This document shows, in pieces, positions 15,391-23,282 of a stretch of DNA of 64,000 bases. The notes beneath the pieces were generated by a model. It saw only the letters and a program-made list of their open reading frames with translations. It was not told the DNA's origin and ran no database searches. Origin of the DNA: Armatimonadota bacterium (GTDB lineage: Bacteria; Armatimonadota; Zipacnadia; JAUWAU01); the NCBI GenBank assembly GCA_030601885.1, contig JAUWAU010000006.1, positions 1-64,000 of the forward strand. Direction: 5' to 3'. Numbering within the stretch: the stretch's first letter is position 1; each line of letters begins with the position of its first letter. Made by a program: the position numbers and the translations under genes.

Positions 15391-18300
15391 TCAACCTCCC
15401 TTGGGGAACTCGCGGATGATTTGCGTGGCGTCGGTGAAGGGGTCCCATAGCAGCTTCGCCGCCACATATCGCGAGAGGGCTGTTTTCTCTGCGTCTTCGA
15501 TGATTGACCTCGGGGGGATCGTGTCGCCGCGTCGGGCCGCGTCCTTGATGGACTCGGCCAGCTCTGCCGCGGCCCGAACGTCCGCTTCATCCCTCGAGCC
15601 CCCGGCTCTGGCAGGCCGCTGCGCCTTCAACTGCCACCCGCCCGCGACCGGCCGCTGCCTGAAGTACGGCCGCTCCAGCACATACAGCTCGTGCAGCAGA
15701 GCCCGGCTCAAAGCGCGAGTCCGTGGCGCCTGCGGGAAGTAGAACCGCACGCCGTGGTCCTCCAGGTATCGAGCGACGCCATGTGCGGTGCCAGCGGCAT
15801 CCGGCCCGGCGATGGCGATGCGGCCGTTATGCGCATTGATGGCGAACCCCTCTGGCCCCACGTGCTTCAACTCCAGGTCGGTGACTCGTGCGGCCGCCGT
15901 GGCGGCGTCGCCGAGAAGGATGACGTTGCCGAGGTGCGGCCCGGCGGCCACGCCGGGCGGGTTGATCGGCAGCGTGACGCCGGTGGTCTTCGCCAGGAGC
16001 CGCTGCAGCTCGCGCGCCGCGGTCAGCTCGACGCTGGCTGGGTTGAGACCGGTGACGATCGCATAGATCGGGCTGACGGCCCGATGCTCGGTGAAGGTGC
16101 GGAAGCCTTCGCGCAGGTGCTTCCAGCCGTAGTCGAGCCCGACGTGCTTGTAGTGCTGGCGCTGCATGAGCTCGTCGTAGCGCTCCCGCGGGACGGCGAC
16201 GCCGTGGGGGATGTTGCTGCGGAACTGGCTGAGCCAGAGGCCCTTCCCGCGGGGCGACTCGCGCCACGCGGCGCTCACCGTCATGCTGACCAGCGTGATC
16301 TCGGTGTCCTGCGTCTCGGGGAACGGGTAGTAGTTGTCCTGCGGCCAGATGTCGATGCCGATGCGCTCGAGCGTGCTCCACTTCGTCCAGTCGAACTGCT
16401 CCGTGGTGCCGAAGTTGCGCAGGTCGATGCGAATGATCTGCTCGCCGGCGTGTAGATGGAAGTCGCTGTGGAGGTTGTCCACATAGATGGTGACGGGGAC
16501 GTCGCGGGACGAGTGCAGGCGCAGATCGAAGAAGTGCCAGCCCGTAACGTCGATCGGCTCGTCGAAGACGCGCTCGGCGTAGAAGCGGCCGGCGTGGATC
16601 GTGATGTTGCCCTTGGGGATGGTAGGCAGGCCCGACAGCGGGGCGTCGATTCTGACGCCGCGGAGCCCGTCCCCGCTGGGCGTGGTGACCGCGGCCATCT
16701 CGGCCGGTGAGATCAAGTCCGCCTGCGTGCCGTCGGAGAGCCACTCGCCAGCTTCGTCGGCGCCATCGAACCGCACGGTAATCGGCTTCGGTGGGACTGC
16801 CGCGAAGGTCAGCTTCTCCGGCAGGGACTCGGCCAGCAACTGATCGAGCGCCGCCCGTGTCTTCTCGATCAGCTCCTCGTCTTCCACCTCGGGCAGCTTG
16901 ATCCCGACTGCGGACATGGTATCCCGAAACGTACTCCGGTACTGCCGGGCGAGGTACTTGACGGCCAGATCGTCGCAGATGCGCACATAGATCTGGCTGG
17001 TCGTCACGTACTGTGCCACCAGCGCCCTGTATTGGTTCACGGACATTCGCCCGTACCGGTTTCCCGTGACCGGGTGCGTCGCCCGCAGGAGCTCCTGCAG
17101 CCCAGCAAGGACGCCGCCGAGCACCCTCGCTTGAGTCTTGGGATCTGCCCTTGCCCTGCGCCCCCAGACCTGTCCGGTGGCCGACCGAAGCAGATCCCTG
17201 GCCCTGTACACGTACTCGCTCCCGACGGCTCCTGGGAGTGCCCGCCCCCGGTAGAAGATCGCCCGGCCGTGGACGGCGTGCTCCTCGATGGCCTCCCGGC
17301 GCAGCCGCAGGTACTCGCCCATCGGCCCGGCGGCCGGGCCATAGAACGCCTGCACGTACTCGTCCTGCAGCGTCTCGGGATCGAGGAACGGATCCCAGAT
17401 CAACTGGCTGTTGATCCACTGGAGCAGGTCGCCGCGCGGGCCGTTGAAGTAGATCACGCGCACGCCGTGCTTGGCGTACAGCTTCACCCGGTTGGCTGTG
17501 CCGTGGACGCAGGCGCCCGGGTAGTCGTAGGCGCCCACCTGGCCCGGGAAGCGCACGCACCAGGCCATGAGCTCCTTCATCGCGGTGATGTTGAGCGGGC
17601 TGGCGAGACTCACGTCCGACGTGGCGCGTGAGGTCCAGAACCAGGGGCAGTACATGACTACGACGTTCGACTCGGGCCTCACCCGCACCGGCGGCTTGAC
17701 CGTCTCGATGTACGCGCCCGTCAGGATGACTTTGTCCGGGTGCCTGGCCTTCGCGGCCCGGGCGATGGCGTTGACCCAAGTGAGCATGCGGTCCGTGCAT
17801 TGCCCCGGGAGCGGATCAGCCTTGAGGCACGTGTCGCACTGGCACATCCGCGTGTCCGCCGACGCGACGCAGAAGAAGCGGCGGTCCTCCTGGATGTCCA
17901 GCCACTCGAGGGCGCGCTCGATGGAGATGCGGACGACGTCGGGCTGGGTCGTGCATATCTGGGAGCGCGCGTAGCGGCTCGGCGGGATGCGCTTGCCGTC
18001 GTGGATGGCGAAGTACTCGGGGTCGGTCTCGTAGTAGATGTCGCGGGGGATGAGGTAGGCGGCGGTGTGAAACCAGTCCGTCCAGTCGCCTCGGTCGAAC
18101 TTGTATTTGGTGTAGGCGGGCTTCCTTTGCCGTCCGTCCCTGCCGAAGAGGTCCTGGTTCGCGGCCTGGCTCGGATCGCCAAGCGTGTACTCGCGTATGG
18201 TGCCACCCCAACGTCCGCGATCGAGATGCGTCCTGAGGTCCCGGTGCTCGAAGAAGGGCTTCCTGGACACCTCGAAGGGCGGCACGACCTCGCGAGCCAC

Positions 18301-18783
18301 CGGCTCGAACACCTCCACCGCCCCGCCGTCGGCGCCGTTGGCCCACGGGTACAGCCGCAACCCGAGATGCCGAAGCAGGGCCCAGGCAGCGTAGACGGTC
18401 CCCTGCCGCGCGTAACCCGCCAGTGCAAGCCGATTGCCCGCGCCCCTGAGGACGTAGCCGTCGTGCTTAACGGCGTCCAGCTCTGTGGGTGCGATCATGC
18501 CCGCGTCGATGGCCGCGCGGCCTACCAGGATGGCGGGGATCTCGGGTCCGGGTGTGCCCTCGGTGATGTCGAGCTCGAGGTTGTAGTAGGTCTCCAGCTT
18601 CTCCTGGAGCACGCGGGCCGCCTCGGCCTCCGCTGAATCGGGCTCAGCCGGCACGTGGATGCGTTCCAGACGCTCGAGGTGGACATCACCCGCGCGCGGC
18701 TCCGGGGCTGCAGCTCGGCTCTCGCGCGATTGAGAGGCGGCGAGCACCAGCACGAGGCCAACGATCGTCGCGCGCAGTGTCAT
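15391..18783 (-). CDS. Giant secreted DUF4838-type glycan-associated protein with duplicated terminal domain
   Basis: 1130 residues with a signal peptide (ATIVGLVLVLAASQS). Residues about 40-170 form an alpha-glucuronidase N-terminal/GH20b-like domain, with RQGTVYAAWALLRHLGLRLY as signature. Residues about 180-520 resemble the DUF4838 TIM-barrel-like module: a cysteine-rich MCQCDTCLKAD turn, LTGAYIETVKPP and VVVMYCPWFW. A jelly-roll-like region follows (about 690-840). A second alpha-glucuronidase-N-like domain appears near 890-1010 (ELTAARELQRLLAKTTGV ... HGVARYLEDHGVRFYFP). DUF4838 proteins occur in polysaccharide loci; catalytic activity is unproven. GAGGGA precedes the ATG by 8 bases. It starts 18 bases after the PL2 lyase gene ends, so the two are probably co-transcribed. 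Confidence 0.75.
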   Translation of the reverse strand: MTLRATIVGLVLVLAASQSRESRAAAPEPRAGDVHLERLERIHVPAEPDSAEAEAARVLQEKLETYYNLELDITEGTPGPEIPAILVGRAAIDAGMIAPTELDAVKHDGYVLRGAGNRLALAGYARQGTVYAAWALLRHLGLRLYPWANGADGGAVEVFEPVAREVVPPFEVSRKPFFEHRDLRTHLDRGRWGGTIREYTLGDPSQAANQDLFGRDGRQRKPAYTKYKFDRGDWTDWFHTAAYLIPRDIYYETDPEYFAIHDGKRIPPSRYARSQICTTQPDVVRISIERALEWLDIQEDRRFFCVASADTRMCQCDTCLKADPLPGQCTDRMLTWVNAIARAAKARHPDKVILTGAYIETVKPPVRVRPESNVVVMYCPWFWTSRATSDVSLASPLNITAMKELMAWCVRFPGQVGAYDYPGACVHGTANRVKLYAKHGVRVIYFNGPRGDLLQWINSQLIWDPFLDPETLQDEYVQAFYGPAAGPMGEYLRLRREAIEEHAVHGRAIFYRGRALPGAVGSEYVYRARDLLRSATGQVWGRRARADPKTQARVLGGVLAGLQELLRATHPVTGNRYGRMSVNQYRALVAQYVTTSQIYVRICDDLAVKYLARQYRSTFRDTMSAVGIKLPEVEDEELIEKTRAALDQLLAESLPEKLTFAAVPPKPITVRFDGADEAGEWLSDGTQADLISPAEMAAVTTPSGDGLRGVRIDAPLSGLPTIPKGNITIHAGRFYAERVFDEPIDVTGWHFFDLRLHSSRDVPVTIYVDNLHSDFHLHAGEQIIRIDLRNFGTTEQFDWTKWSTLERIGIDIWPQDNYYPFPETQDTEITLVSMTVSAAWRESPRGKGLWLSQFRSNIPHGVAVPRERYDELMQRQHYKHVGLDYGWKHLREGFRTFTEHRAVSPIYAIVTGLNPASVELTAARELQRLLAKTTGVTLPINPPGVAAGPHLGNVILLGDAATAAARVTDLELKHVGPEGFAINAHNGRIAIAGPDAAGTAHGVARYLEDHGVRFYFPQAPRTRALSRALLHELYVLERPYFRQRPVAGGWQLKAQRPARAGGSRDEADVRAAAELAESIKDAARRGDTIPPRSIIEDAEKTALSRYVAAKLLWDPFTDATQIIREFPKGG

Positions 18784-18801
18784 GATCGGGTCCCTCGGTA
18801 C

Positions 18802-20439
18802 TCAGTCACCATCGGGCGCACTGCGGCGCTGTGCGTAAAACACCGTGTTGTCGTACGTCCGCCCCTTGCCGTCGAATGGACAGTGGAAGTATCCCCTGCC
18901 GTGCCAGTAGGTGGGCGGCTTTTCGGGCAGCCCCAGCAAGGCGGCTCGCAGGTGGAGAAGTGCGAGGGGAGTGGGGTCATCGAATCGCGCGCACAGGTGA
19001 TCCTTGCCCTCGACGAAGAACCCATTCCGAACGCGAGTGGCCAGGGCATTGTCCGCGATGCGCTTCGCCAGGTCGAGGTAGGCCCTCTCCCGAGTCGCCT
19101 CGTACAGCTGGAGCAAACCGAAGATGGTCAGCGGATTGTTGCTCGAGGTGTCCCCGTTGATTCTGGCCTGCCCGAACTCCGGAGTCAACTCGCCGAGGCC
19201 GAGCCCTCGCGCGATGCTGGACGTCATCTGCCGCATGAGGTCGTCCTTGGTCAGCTTGTATGCCAGGGCGTAGGCGAGGAAGTGCGCGCTGGTGGCGCGG
19301 CGGGGCTGGAGCCACTCCACTTTCACGTAGCCGTCCTTCTTGCGATCGGCCGGGCTGAGCTTCCCGCCATCAATCAGCATAGCGACGAAGCTGTTCGTGT
19401 TCTCGTCGTAGCCGTGCTTCGCCCGGGCCGTCAGGTCCTCGAGGCCCCACTGCGAGAACTCCCTGCCTTCGTCGCCCAGCGCCTCGCCCAGCCGGAGCTG
19501 GCAGATCGCGCAATACGTATAGCGCGCGCCGTAGATGTCGGTGATGGTGGCCTCGGTGAAGCGGCCCTCAAACTGCGGAAACTGGTTCTGCATGCGGTGA
19601 TCTGCGCGCACGCTGAAGTTGGCTGCCCCCAGGCCGGTCTCGGGATGTCGCGCCTCTACGTAGCGCCTCGCGAGCCGCTTCGCCCAGATCAGGGGCTTCT
19701 CGTCTCCGGTGAAGTGGCTGAGCATGGCCGCGGCATACACGAGGTCGGTGCCGGACATCATGAAGGTCAGCCCTTTGCCCTCGAAGGGCACCTTGCCGCC
19801 CACGTACTCGTGATCCCACAGCTCCCCGAGGTCGCTCTGCCCGTAGCGGCCGTGGCGGTTGAAGTCGAGGATATCCCACCGAATCACGTGCGCCGCCCAG
19901 ACGCCCTCGATGTACCGCCGCGTCGCCTCGCGATCGACCTCCCACATCAGCTCGTAGTACGGATAATGGTGCTTCAGCTCGTGCTGTTTTGCCTCGCTCA
20001 CCACTGCGTCGCCGAGGGCGTCGTAGCACGTGTGCCCGCCCCAGCGCAGGAGACCGCCGACGTCCTGGAGATTCTCGAACGCGTACGTGATGGCATCGAC
20101 GGCCGCCTGGCGGTACTTTGGGTCGCCCGTCGCGTCCGACAGCCCGACGAGCGTTCTGAACAGATTCTGCTGGCTCGCGAGGTTCGACAGAATCCACTCC
20201 TCGCCATCCCGTGTCCACCTCGGCGGCTGGAGCGTGTCCACGTTGATCCAATCCACGAACAGCGGCGTCTTCTTCGGGCCATGGACATCGCGCCCGTGTG
20301 CCAGCACGTTATCCGCGAACTCGGTGACCACACGCAGGTGCTCATCCATCGCATCATCCGCTCCCAGGATGGGCGCGCCCATCGAGACCGCGCCCAATAC
20401 GAGCAGTGTCGTCAGCCAGACTCGATACCGTCGCGTCAT
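18802..20439 (-). CDS. Pectate lyase, family PL2-like (exported)
   Basis: A 545-residue protein with a signal peptide (VWLTTLLVLGAVSMGAPILG). The sequence follows the pattern of family 2 pectate (disaccharide-)lyases: KKTPLFVDWINVDT, ISN/LSNLASQQNLFRTLVGL, GGLLRWGGHTCYD, HHYPYYELMWEVD and ILDFNRHGRYG. These are alpha/alpha-toroid enzymes acting on polygalacturonate or its oligomers; characterised enterobacterial members include periplasmic and cytoplasmic forms. I chose ATG 20439 because GGGAGAGAGGGAG sits just upstream and the signal starts there. It lies between a sulfatase (upstream) and the DUF4838 gene (downstream) in one minus-strand row. Confidence 0.75.
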   Translation of the reverse strand: MTRRYRVWLTTLLVLGAVSMGAPILGADDAMDEHLRVVTEFADNVLAHGRDVHGPKKTPLFVDWINVDTLQPPRWTRDGEEWILSNLASQQNLFRTLVGLSDATGDPKYRQAAVDAITYAFENLQDVGGLLRWGGHTCYDALGDAVVSEAKQHELKHHYPYYELMWEVDREATRRYIEGVWAAHVIRWDILDFNRHGRYGQSDLGELWDHEYVGGKVPFEGKGLTFMMSGTDLVYAAAMLSHFTGDEKPLIWAKRLARRYVEARHPETGLGAANFSVRADHRMQNQFPQFEGRFTEATITDIYGARYTYCAICQLRLGEALGDEGREFSQWGLEDLTARAKHGYDENTNSFVAMLIDGGKLSPADRKKDGYVKVEWLQPRRATSAHFLAYALAYKLTKDDLMRQMTSSIARGLGLGELTPEFGQARINGDTSSNNPLTIFGLLQLYEATRERAYLDLAKRIADNALATRVRNGFFVEGKDHLCARFDDPTPLALLHLRAALLGLPEKPPTYWHGRGYFHCPFDGKGRTYDNTVFYAQRRSAPDGD

Positions 20440-20485
20440 ATGGACTCCCTCTCTCCCAAGTATCCGTCGCCAGCGATCCATACAG

Positions 20486-20510
20486 AGGCGCCGCGCGCTG
20501 CGCGGCGCCT
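20486..20510. repeat. GC-rich hairpin
   Basis: AGGCGCCGCG (20486-20495), CGCTG loop, CGCGGCGCCT (20501-20510). It lies between the PL2 lyase start and the upstream sulfatase gene, next to a heptamer array. It could attenuate transcription between the two genes; no T-tract is present. Confidence 0.5.
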
Positions 20511-20522
20511 GGCTCTTGCTGA

Positions 20523-20550
20523 CCACTGATCACTGGCCACTGCCCACTGC
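20523..20550. repeat. Four tandem degenerate heptamers
   Basis: CCACTGA, TCACTGG, CCACTGC, CCACTGC: four contiguous seven-base units with the core CACTG. Same family as the array at 9689 and the pair at 26064. It lies directly after the end of the sulfatase gene at 20556. Confidence 0.65.
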
Positions 20551-20555
20551 CTTTC

Positions 20556-21995
20556 TCACGATCTGTCGGCCTCCAGCGCCGGCAGGGCGTCGAAGCTCAT
20601 CATCGCCGAGGTGTCGGCGGCCACTGTCGTGCCCGGGCCGAGGCTCCCGTGGGTCAGCGGCGCGTGCTCCTTGATGTGATCGGCCAGGTAGGCGTGCAGC
20701 TCCTTCGCCTCGTCCTGATGGTCGCCGATGACGTTGGTTAGCTCTTCCGGCTCTGCTTCCAGGTCGTACAGCTCCGGACGCCGCTTCTGACCTTTGGGGG
20801 GCTCCATCCACGCAGTGACGTAGTTCCACTTCCCATTGCGCACGCAGGCGAATCGGCCGAAGGCCGTCACCACCGTGTCGCGGGGCGCGTCGCCCGTGCC
20901 CATGGCGAGAGGCCAGATATCTGCGCCAAGCACTCGCTCAGGCGCAGCAATGCCCATCAATGCGAGAGCCGTTGGCATGATGTCCTGGTGCTGGACGAAG
21001 CCGTATACCTTCTTGCCGGCCACGCGCCCCTCGGGGTGCCGGATCAGCAGCGGCAGCCGCGTGCACTGATTACGGAGCCGGTCCTGGCCTTTGTGGATCT
21101 CGCCCTGCTCGCCCATCATGCAGCCGTGGTCCGAGGTGAACACGACGAGGGTATCGTCCATGCGCCCCAGGTCGCGGAGCGTGTCGAGCAGGTATCCGAC
21201 CCAGCGATCCACCAGCGTCACCTCGGCCGCGTAGGCCGTCTTTGTGTGCGACACCTGCTCCTCGGTCATCTGCTTCGTCAGCCCCGGCGGCACGAGGCCG
21301 TCGAGGCCGCTGTAGTGCGGATCGTACTCTCGGGCGTACTCCAGCGGCGGGTCCCAGGGCTCGTGAGGATCGAAACAGTCCACGTACAGGAAGAACGGGT
21401 TGTCGAGGGTGTAGTCGCGGAGCCACTCGGCCGCTCGGATCATCACCTTCGCCACGGAGGTGTCCGCGTCGCTCTTCCAGTCCTTGCGGTTCATCAGGTG
21501 TTGGACGAGCCAGGCGCCTTTGCCCACCCGGCGCTGGTACGGCGTCGCCTCCTTCAGCAGATCCGCGACGCGCGCCTCATCTCGTAGCGCGTACGGGTCG
21601 CCCTCCTGGCCGCGAATCCAGTACCAGCAGTCGAAGCCCCGGTGGAAGTTCTTCCCGGGCTTCATCATGTGATACACGTCGTTGACGAAGCAGCACACGT
21701 AGTCGTGCTCGCGCAGCGTCTCCGAGAGCGTGACATCCTCGTCGAAGAGCGAGTGCCAGCCGGGAAGCTGCACCGAATCGCTCGGCTGCGGATGATAAGC
21801 GAAGGGAAAGATCGGACGGCCCGTGGCGAGCACCCGGCGCACCGGGATCGTCGGCAGGCCCTCGGCGTAGGCGTCCATAAAGATGGCGCTCTCGGCGGCG
21901 AGCTTGTCCAGGTTCGGCGTCTTGATCCAGTCGTTGCCGTAAGCGCCGAGATAGTCCCAGCGGAACGTGTCACTGACGATTATCGCAAGATTCAT
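20556..21995 (-). CDS. Sulfatase-family hydrolase with threonine at the formylglycine position
   Basis: A 479-residue cytoplasmic-looking member of the sulfatase/alkaline phosphatase superfamily (no signal peptide). In place of the C/S-x-P-x-R formylglycine motif it has T49-I-P-V-R53, followed by RVLATGR. FTSDHGCMMGEQG carries the C-terminal metal ligands, but the N-terminal metal pair is reduced to one Asp (D9). In this superfamily Thr nucleophiles are used by phosphodiesterases (NPP type), so the protein may be a phospho- or phosphonate hydrolase rather than a sulfatase. Start ATG 21995 is 10 bases from GGGAG; an in-frame GTG at 22001 is only 4 bases from it. It heads the minus-strand row that includes the PL2 and DUF4838 genes. 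Confidence 0.8.
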   Translation of the reverse strand: MNLAIIVSDTFRWDYLGAYGNDWIKTPNLDKLAAESAIFMDAYAEGLPTIPVRRVLATGRPIFPFAYHPQPSDSVQLPGWHSLFDEDVTLSETLREHDYVCCFVNDVYHMMKPGKNFHRGFDCWYWIRGQEGDPYALRDEARVADLLKEATPYQRRVGKGAWLVQHLMNRKDWKSDADTSVAKVMIRAAEWLRDYTLDNPFFLYVDCFDPHEPWDPPLEYAREYDPHYSGLDGLVPPGLTKQMTEEQVSHTKTAYAAEVTLVDRWVGYLLDTLRDLGRMDDTLVVFTSDHGCMMGEQGEIHKGQDRLRNQCTRLPLLIRHPEGRVAGKKVYGFVQHQDIMPTALALMGIAAPERVLGADIWPLAMGTGDAPRDTVVTAFGRFACVRNGKWNYVTAWMEPPKGQKRRPELYDLEAEPEELTNVIGDHQDEAKELHAYLADHIKEHAPLTHGSLGPGTTVAADTSAMMSFDALPALEADRS

Positions 21996-22060
21996 GCACA
22001 CATGGCTCCCTTCTTGAGTGCATCTTCACAGGCCCCGATTCTCCTCTCGGAGCGGGCATC

Positions 22061-22207
22061 CTTCCGGGCCGCTGGGACGAGATGCTGGACTTGCCGTGGG
22101 CGAAGATGCCCATCTCAGGCTTCGCCTGGATGCTCGTCGCCCACTGGCACTACCACTGCGGCCAGATTGCCTACCTGCAGCGGTGCTGAGGGGACATTGG
22201 GATGTGA
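22061..22207 (+). pseudogene. Remnant of a DinB/DUF664-type protein C-terminus
   Basis: The frame encodes GRWDEMLDLPWAKMPI, then GFAWMLVAHWHYHCGQIAYLQ and RC, and a TGA at 22187. Reading that TGA as TGG gives WGDIGM and a natural stop at 22205-22207. The HWHYHCGQIAYLQ string resembles the conserved C-terminal helix of DinB-like four-helix proteins, whose histidines bind metal. The N-terminal two thirds are missing. I infer a decayed gene with a nonsense change; family assignment is from motif memory only. Confidence 0.4.
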
Positions 22208-22234
22208 GGCTGGGCTCGCACCTTCGAACAGCTA

Positions 22235-22672
22235 TCACACGAGCGTAGGATGATGGGCTTCGAGCCACGCTTGAAGCTCATCGCGCAGCTTGCGGGCGAG
22301 CTCCAACATCTGCCGGGCTTCCTGAGCGGAAACACTGCCGCTGCGGGCGTACTCGGCCGTATGCCGCTTTTGTCTGAAGCCCTCGAGGAAAGTCACGGAG
22401 CGGGCGTCCCAGCCAAGCGTCAGTTCCAGCGACTGGATCGTGCGGTAGTGATGCCCCACACCTCGCCCCACTCGGTAGCCGCACGCGACCAAGGCACCAG
22501 TTGCGCACTGGAGCGCCGCGTTGTACGCGATGGCAAGCTGCCAGTCTGGACTCAGGCCGCGCGTCTGGCATTGTGCCAGATCCCGATCCGCGAGCGCCAG
22601 CAGTTCTGCGATTTCTTCACGACTGGCCGGATGGCTGCGCAGCCAGCCCTTGGCCTCCCAGTTCTGCAAGGA
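22235..22672 (-). CDS. HEPN-domain protein, toxin-like partner of the MNT nucleotidyltransferase
   Basis: About 145 residues, all helical, with an N-terminal LALADRDLAQCQ helix and a QLAIAYNAALQCATGALVACGYR core typical of HEPN domains encoded next to minimal nucleotidyltransferases. In several characterised pairs the HEPN protein is an RNase toxin neutralised by the MNT protein, which AMPylates it. The canonical RX4-6H catalytic motif may be RTAEY-shifted here (RQKRHTAEY near the C-terminal third). The frame overlaps the end of the MNT gene by 56-74 bases (start ATG 22672, alternative 22690), indicating translational coupling. Confidence 0.7.
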   Translation of the reverse strand, partial: SLQNWEAKGWLRSHPASREEIAELLALADRDLAQCQTRGLSPDWQLAIAYNAALQCATGALVACGYRVGRGVGHHYRTIQSLELTLGWDARSVTFLEGFRQKRHTAEYARSGSVSAQEARQMLELARKLRDELQAWLEAHHPTLV

Positions 22673-23258
22673 CATGGGCGTCTCCGACAACGAACAGTTT
22701 TTCTCCCGACAGCACCCGCGTCAGGAAGTGATGCCGGCCAGCCACTTTTTCCCGAAACTCCGAGATTGAATAGACTGTTGCATTGATCTCGCGCCCCAGC
22801 CGCTCGTGCGCTGGTCGCAGGCGTTGCGACAACTCGGCAAGACTCACATGGCCGACCACTATTACGTCCACATCGCTTTCCGCGCTCGCCTCGCCACGCG
22901 CGAAGCTGCCGTAGACGAAGGCGAGGCGCACGCCGTGGACGCCCTCCAGCGCCGGGCTGAGCACATCGACCAGTCCGACTGTCTTGAGGATCAGCCCGCG
23001 CAGCTCGGGGAAGATGGGACACTCCTCGTTCGCCCCGTAGTACACCCGATCACCCCTGACATCTCGCCGCACCAGCCCAGACCGCGTCAGGTTGGCAAGC
23101 TCACGCTGCACCGCCCCCCTGCCGCCGTCGATGGCGCGCATGATCTCGCGCTCGTAGAAGGCTTCGGTCGGGTTGCGAAAAAGCAGCCCGAGAATTGCGC
23201 GTCTCGTCTTTGGCAGCAGTGCCTCAATCACGTCAGATCGGCCCCATTTTGGGTCCAA
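22617..23258 (-). CDS. Winged-helix plus minimal nucleotidyltransferase (MNT) antitoxin-like protein
   Basis: 213 residues if started at TTG 23258. Residues about 10-85 form a winged helix-turn-helix (TRRAILGLLFRNPTEAFYER ... REIMRAI, RELANLTRSGLVRR). Residues about 105-190 hold the nucleotidyltransferase core: VYGSFARGEASAESDVDVIV, with the GS and DxD catalytic pattern intact. Such proteins pair with HEPN toxins, and the fused DNA-binding domain could make it autoregulatory. A GTG at 23231 (protein beginning at VIEALLPKTR) would be a more usual start and would place both operator-like repeats (23243-23278) fully upstream. It overlaps the HEPN gene. Confidence 0.75.
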   Translation of the reverse strand: MDPKWGRSDVIEALLPKTRRAILGLLFRNPTEAFYEREIMRAIDGGRGAVQRELANLTRSGLVRRDVRGDRVYYGANEECPIFPELRGLILKTVGLVDVLSPALEGVHGVRLAFVYGSFARGEASAESDVDVIVVGHVSLAELSQRLRPAHERLGREINATVYSISEFREKVAGRHHFLTRVLSGEKLFVVGDAHVLAELGGQGLAAQPSGQS

Positions 23259-23278
23259 GTGTACCCATTTTGGGTCCA
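23243..23278. promoter_or_regulatory. Tandem operator-like repeat at the MNT gene start
   Basis: CCCATTTTGGGTCCA occurs exactly twice, at 23243-23257 and 23264-23278, offset by 21 bases, i.e. two helical turns. Each copy has a small dyad (ACCCA-AAA-TGGGT on the minus strand, perfect in the upstream copy, one mismatch in the other). The position at the start of a toxin-antitoxin pair whose first protein has a winged helix suggests an autoregulatory binding site. Confidence 0.6.
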
Positions 23279-23282
23279 GATG

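Noticed and set aside
18655..20529. 624-codon plus-strand frame opposite the PL2 lyase gene
   Set aside because: Shadow of the lyase on the other strand, without family motifs or ribosome site.
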